From Treponema sp. (GTDB taxonomy: Bacteria; Spirochaetota; Spirochaetia; Treponematales; Breznakiellaceae): 10,240 bases of DNA. The notes under the pieces were generated by a model. It saw only the letters and a program-made list of their open reading frames with translations, ran no database searches and had not been told where the DNA came from. Position 1 is the first letter of the stretch, and each line of letters begins with the position of its first letter. Positions 6,726 through 10,240 of this stretch are shown here, one piece after another. The stretch is taken from assembly GCA_031266635.1 (NCBI GenBank), contig JAISAN010000046.1, positions 1 through 10,240 of the forward strand, written 5' to 3'. A program made the position numbers and the translations under genes.

Positions 6726-6734
6726 TTCTCCATA

Positions 6735-7652
6735 ATGGAACCGCTGTTACAGTGGGGCTTGGCCGTTATCAGGACGATACAAACAATCGCCAACCCGCCC
6801 CTGACATTTTTTATGAAGGTGATAACCCAGATAGGATCTGTCCCGGCCTATGTGATCCTCCTTTCCCTGATTTTCTGGTGTATTGATGAAAAAAAAAGCG
6901 TCCGGCTGGCCATCCTGATCATGATTTCCGGCTGGATCAACTTGGCCCTGAAATTCCTTTTCCTTCAGCCCCGGCCCTTTTGGGAAGGATACGACCCCGG
7001 CGTGGGGCTTATTCATGAACGGTTCGGGGGGCTCCCCTCAGGCCATGCCCAGAATTCCCTTACCCTATGGACCCTTATCGCTTCCTGGGGAACCGGCCCC
7101 TGGCTGTATGGTTTGGCCGCCGGCATCATCCTTTTGGTGGGCTTTTCCCGGGTCTACCTGGGGGTTCATTTCCCCACCGATGTGTTCGCCGGATGGCTTA
7201 TCGGGGGCCTTGTCTGTGCGGCCTATTTTTTCCTGACACCCCGGATCGAAAAGGCCCTGGAACGCGGGGGTCTCCGGGCCAGGCTGATTCTTTCCACCGC
7301 GGTTTCCTTTATGATGATCCTTTACCGCCCCGCCGATGACCTCTTGATGCCCGGAGCGGCGCTGCTGGGCATAGGGACAGGGTATGCGTTGAATATACAT
7401 TTTCTTCGTTTCAGGGCGGCCGCTGTTTTTGGACGCCGGGGGGCGGTAAAACTGTGTACCCTGCTGGGCCGTTTCGTCCTGGGGATGGGGGGAGTTGCGC
7501 TGATCTTTATCATCTTTGAAAAATTCCTCCCCGGCGGCCATTCGGCGTATGCCCGACTTTTTTTCTTCCTCCGTTACGCCTTGCTGGGGTTCTGGATTTA
7601 CGCCGGAGCCCCCTGGCTGTTTTTGCGGGCCGGCCTGGCGGAAAGGGAATAA
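6735..7652 (+). CDS. PAP2-family membrane phosphatase
   Basis: Integral membrane phosphatase of the PAP2/acid-phosphatase superfamily. Members dephosphorylate phosphatidate, undecaprenyl pyrophosphate or other lipid phosphates at the periplasmic face; the substrate here cannot be told from sequence. All three catalytic motifs are perfect: C1 K-x6-RP at 73-81, C2 PSGH at 101-104, and C3 SR-x5-H-x3-D at 138-149, giving His104, His145 and Asp149. Hydrophobic segments flank them, and several further predicted membrane spans follow the catalytic core up to the C-terminus. At 305 residues it is longer than the minimal family because of this C-terminal membrane part. No Shine-Dalgarno is visible before the ATG at 6735. 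It lies 15 bp after the small lipoprotein and 6 bp before mnmE, so it is probably in one operon with both. An undecaprenyl-pyrophosphatase role is possible but unproven. Confidence 0.93.
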   Translation: MEPLLQWGLAVIRTIQTIANPPLTFFMKVITQIGSVPAYVILLSLIFWCIDEKKSVRLAILIMISGWINLALKFLFLQPRPFWEGYDPGVGLIHERFGGLPSGHAQNSLTLWTLIASWGTGPWLYGLAAGIILLVGFSRVYLGVHFPTDVFAGWLIGGLVCAAYFFLTPRIEKALERGGLRARLILSTAVSFMMILYRPADDLLMPGAALLGIGTGYALNIHFLRFRAAAVFGRRGAVKLCTLLGRFVLGMGGVALIFIIFEKFLPGGHSAYARLFFFLRYALLGFWIYAGAPWLFLRAGLAERE

Positions 7653-7658
7653 GACACC

Positions 7659-9215
7659 ATGAACAGACCGGTACCGCCTTCCGGCCCGCTGGGGGCCGCG
7701 CGCTCCCCGGAAGGCCGCCCATCCTACGGCGGTGATGAGCCCATAGCGGCCTTTGCCACTTCGCCGGGGGAAAGCGCCCTGACATTGATCCGCTGTTCCG
7801 GGAAAAACGCGGTGGAACTGGCGGCTTCGGTATTTTCCCGGCCCCAAAAGCTCCGGGAAGCCCCGGCCAATTCCGTCATCCACGGCTGGATTGTAGAAAG
7901 CCGGGGGAAAGCCGGTACGGACGGCGGCACTAATGGCGGAGGTGAAAAAATCGATGAGGTTCTGGCCGCGGTATACCGGGGGCCCAAAAGCTACACCGGC
8001 GAGGACGGCCTGGATATATCCTGCCACGGGGGCTTCGCCGCGGGGCGGGGGGTACTGCGGGTCCTCCATGCCGCGGGATTCCGGGACGCCCTGCCGGGCG
8101 AATTTACCTTCCGGGCCTTTATGAACGGCAAGCTGGATTTGACCCGGGCGGAATCGGTGATGGAACTGGTATCCGCCAAAAGCGACGCGGGCCGCGGCCA
8201 CGCGGTAAACCGCCTCTCGGGAACGCTGGAGGAGGAGATCCGGAGGGTGAAAAACCTGCTGGTAAGGGTCCTGGCGGGGACAGAGCTTTTTCTGGATTAT
8301 TCCGAAGACGAATTTGAAACCGGAGGGCCGGAGGCGGCGGGTGAATTACCGGAACGGCGGCTGGCGGAAGAAGCCCTGGACCGGCTGGAAAAACTTGCCG
8401 CTTCCTGGGCCATGGAACAGCTCTGCCGGGAGGGAGCCCTGGCGGTTATCGCCGGGCGGCCCAACGCGGGAAAATCCAGCCTCTTTAACCTGCTGCTTAA
8501 AGAAGAACGGTCTATCGTAACCGAAATCCCCGGCACCACCAGGGACTGGATCGAAGGCTGGCTGTCTCTGGACGGTTTCCCCCTCCGGCTGATGGATACC
8601 GCGGGGCTCCGGGACAGCGGCGGAGGGCCGGGGGCGGACCCGGTGGAACAGATAGGCATGGAACGGAGCCGGGAACTGATAGATAAAGCGGATATAATCC
8701 TCTACCTCATCGACGGCGGCAAGGGGCTTACCGGTGAAGACCGGGCTTTTTTCGAAAAATATGGCCCTGCCCCCAGGAATCCGGCGGCTTCCCCCGGCGA
8801 TGACCGTCCCGGTAAAAAGCCCCGGCTTATCATCCTATGGAACAAGGCCGATATTGTCCCCGCCGTTCCGGTGCCAGGGCTGCCCGGCGGGGATATGCCG
8901 GCGGTAAGCGCCAGAACCGGCCAGGGCTTACCGGAACTGATCGCCGCCCTTAAAACGGCCCTGGCCGGGATCGCGGGCCAGGAAACGTCTTCCCCGGAAA
9001 CGCCGGGAATCGGCACGGTCCGCCAGAAGGATCTTATCGACCGGGCCCGGACCGCGGTTGGGGAGGCATTGGCTCTCTCGGCCCAGGGGGAACCCCTGGA
9101 TTTGATTGCCCCTGTCCTCCGGGAAGCGGTAAACGCCCTGGGAGAAATCACCGGGGAGGTCTCCACCGCGGAGATTCTGGAAACCATGTTCAGCCGCTTT
9201 TGCGTGGGCAAGTAA
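7659..9215 (+). CDS. mnmE: tRNA modification GTPase MnmE
   Basis: GTPase that, with MnmG, installs the carboxymethylaminomethyl (or aminomethyl) group at C5 of wobble uridine 34 in a subset of tRNAs, using a folate-bound one-carbon unit. Order: N-terminal folate-binding domain (from DEPIAAFATSPGES, with SYTGED and CHGG), helical domain, and an inserted G domain with G1 GRPNAGKS (266-273), PGTTRD, DTAGL (313-317) and NKAD (395-398). The helical domain then ends in FCVGK with the conserved Cys515. At 518 residues it is long for the family (about 450-460). The excess lies in about 25 extra residues before the usual N-terminus, a Gly-rich insert (about 86-96) and a Pro/Gly/Asp-rich insert before NKAD (about 370-388). 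No alternative ATG, GTG or TTG allows a shorter N-terminus. It starts 6 bp after PAP2 and its stop overlaps the mnmG start. Confidence 0.97.
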   Translation: MNRPVPPSGPLGAARSPEGRPSYGGDEPIAAFATSPGESALTLIRCSGKNAVELAASVFSRPQKLREAPANSVIHGWIVESRGKAGTDGGTNGGGEKIDEVLAAVYRGPKSYTGEDGLDISCHGGFAAGRGVLRVLHAAGFRDALPGEFTFRAFMNGKLDLTRAESVMELVSAKSDAGRGHAVNRLSGTLEEEIRRVKNLLVRVLAGTELFLDYSEDEFETGGPEAAGELPERRLAEEALDRLEKLAASWAMEQLCREGALAVIAGRPNAGKSSLFNLLLKEERSIVTEIPGTTRDWIEGWLSLDGFPLRLMDTAGLRDSGGGPGADPVEQIGMERSRELIDKADIILYLIDGGKGLTGEDRAFFEKYGPAPRNPAASPGDDRPGKKPRLIILWNKADIVPAVPVPGLPGGDMPAVSARTGQGLPELIAALKTALAGIAGQETSSPETPGIGTVRQKDLIDRARTAVGEALALSAQGEPLDLIAPVLREAVNALGEITGEVSTAEILETMFSRFCVGK

Positions 9216-10240
9216 TGGACTACGATTGTATCGTTATAGGCGGGGGCCACGCGGGGATCGAGGCGTCTCTGGCGGCGGCCCGGCTGGGCCTTTCCACCCT
9301 CATGATCACCCAGAATCCCGACCGGATCGGAGCCCTCTCCTGCAACCCCGCGGTGGGGGGGCTTTCCAAAGGGAACCTGGTCCGGGAGGTGGACGCCCTG
9401 GGGGGAGAGATGGGGAAACTCATCGACAAAACCATGATCCAGTACCGGGTGCTGAACCGTTCCCGGGGTCCCGCGGTACAGGCCCCCCGGGCTCAGGCGG
9501 ACAAGGCCCGCTATCAGGCCGCGGCCCGCTCCGCGCTGGAGGGCCAGCGGATGCTCGCCGTTATGATGGATACGGCGGTTGATCTCATGATCTCCGGGGA
9601 TGATGACGGCCGCGCGCCGGGGAGCCGTGCCGGAAGCGGCGGGCCGGTTCCTTCGGTGCGGGGGGTGATCACCCGGCGGGGACACCGGATTTCAGCGCCC
9701 ATCGTGATCCTGGCGGCCGGAACCTTTATGGAAGGGAAGATTTTTATCGGCGAATATGACGCCCCGGAGGGCCGTTTGGGGGAGGAGGCCGCCCTGGGGC
9801 TGGGAAGCAGCCTGCGGCGGCGGGGTTTTCCCCTGGGGCGGCTCAAAACCGGAACTCCCGCCCGGATCGCCGGGGACTCCATTAATTACGGAAAAATGGA
9901 ACGGCAGGACGGGGAAAGGCCGGAGCCCTTTTCTTTTGATGTGGAACCGGGGCCTTCGGATATGGCCTTTCGGGACGGCCCGGCGCGGATCATGGCTCCC
10001 TGCTGGATCACCTGGACCACCCCCCAAACCCACGGGATCATCCGGGCCAACATCCACCGCTCCCCCCTCTACGGCGGAAAGATCACCGGTACGGGCCCCC
10101 GGTACTGCCCTTCCATTGAGGACAAGGTGGTCCGCTTCCCTGAACGGGATCATCATCACATCTTTATAGAACCCGAGGGGCTGGAAACGAATGAGATGTA
10201 CCTGAACGGCGCATCAAGCTCCCTGCCCGAAGACGTGCAG
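9215..10240 (+). CDS. mnmG: tRNA uridine-5-carboxymethylaminomethyl modification enzyme MnmG, 3' end outside the window
   Basis: FAD-dependent partner of MnmE (also called GidA) in wobble-uridine modification. 342 residues are visible, a little over half of the usual 620-630. The N-terminal Rossmann fold has GGGHAG (9-14) for FAD. SCNPAVGG carries Cys43 and RYCPSIEDK carries Cys298, the two conserved cysteines corresponding to E. coli Cys47 and Cys277. NRSRGPAVQAPRAQAD and the LKTGTP motif are also intact. The block FIEPEGLETNEMYLNGASSSLP near the edge is near-invariant in the family. A Gly/Pro/Arg-rich segment at about 128-146 is an insertion relative to typical enzymes. The ATG shares one base with the mnmE stop (TAATG), so translation is very likely coupled. 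This gives a 1:1 supply of the two subunits of the complex. Confidence 0.97.
   Translation, partial: MDYDCIVIGGGHAGIEASLAAARLGLSTLMITQNPDRIGALSCNPAVGGLSKGNLVREVDALGGEMGKLIDKTMIQYRVLNRSRGPAVQAPRAQADKARYQAAARSALEGQRMLAVMMDTAVDLMISGDDDGRAPGSRAGSGGPVPSVRGVITRRGHRISAPIVILAAGTFMEGKIFIGEYDAPEGRLGEEAALGLGSSLRRRGFPLGRLKTGTPARIAGDSINYGKMERQDGERPEPFSFDVEPGPSDMAFRDGPARIMAPCWITWTTPQTHGIIRANIHRSPLYGGKITGTGPRYCPSIEDKVVRFPERDHHHIFIEPEGLETNEMYLNGASSSLPEDVQ

Noticed and set aside
7065..8201. Minus-strand 378-codon frame opposite PAP2 and mnmE
   Set aside because: Spans the junction of two well-supported plus-strand genes and shows no motif; a composition shadow.
8702..9685. Minus-strand 327-codon frame opposite mnmE and mnmG
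   Set aside because: Antisense to invariant motifs of both enzymes; low-complexity Arg/Pro/Gly product.

Overview
The window looks like a chromosomal housekeeping stretch from a spirochaete, most plausibly a Treponema relative of the kind found in insect guts. This assignment is inferred. It rests on two putative lipoproteins with relaxed, spirochaete-style lipoboxes (Cys preceded by Phe-Tyr-Thr or Phe-Ser-Val), a formate-tetrahydrofolate ligase of the type known from termite-gut treponemes, and a ClpP of a divergent subtype. Base composition is clearly GC-rich by eye, with strong G/C preference at third codon positions. The exception is the large lipoprotein in the middle, which is visibly more AT-rich.

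Left half, all on the minus strand (transcribed alr, then fhs, then clpP): alanine racemase (2605-3708), a 208-bp spacer holding a cluster of CGCAAAG-type inverted repeats, formate-tetrahydrofolate ligase (657-2396), and a ClpP-family serine protease (1-605, C-terminal end cut by the window edge). The fhs-clpP gap is 51 bp with no convincing terminator, so read-through is plausible, although a candidate promoter also lies in the gap.

Right half, all on the plus strand: a 707-residue putative lipoprotein with Ig-like and LamG-like regions and a C-terminal acidic, proline-rich tail built from about ten 9-residue repeats (3810-5933). After a weak hairpin with a T-tract come a smaller lipoprotein (6045-6719), a PAP2-family membrane phosphatase (6735-7652), mnmE (7659-9215) and the start of mnmG (9215 to the edge). 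Spacings of 15, 6 and -1 bp suggest an operon. MnmE and MnmG act together to modify the wobble uridine of certain tRNAs, so the junction is very probably translationally coupled.

The two halves diverge from an AT-rich region of about 100 bp (3709-3809) where candidate promoters for alr and the large lipoprotein overlap. clpP and fhs have strong GGAGG ribosome-binding sites. alr, the large lipoprotein and PAP2 have none, and each has a -10-like hexamer so close to its ATG that transcripts would be leaderless or nearly so.

I see no RNA gene, CRISPR array, insertion sequence, phage or defence module. The points most worth a second look are the SD-less/leaderless pattern, the acidic replacement of the ClpP N-terminus, the nonapeptide-repeat lipoprotein and the CGCAAAG repeat cluster.
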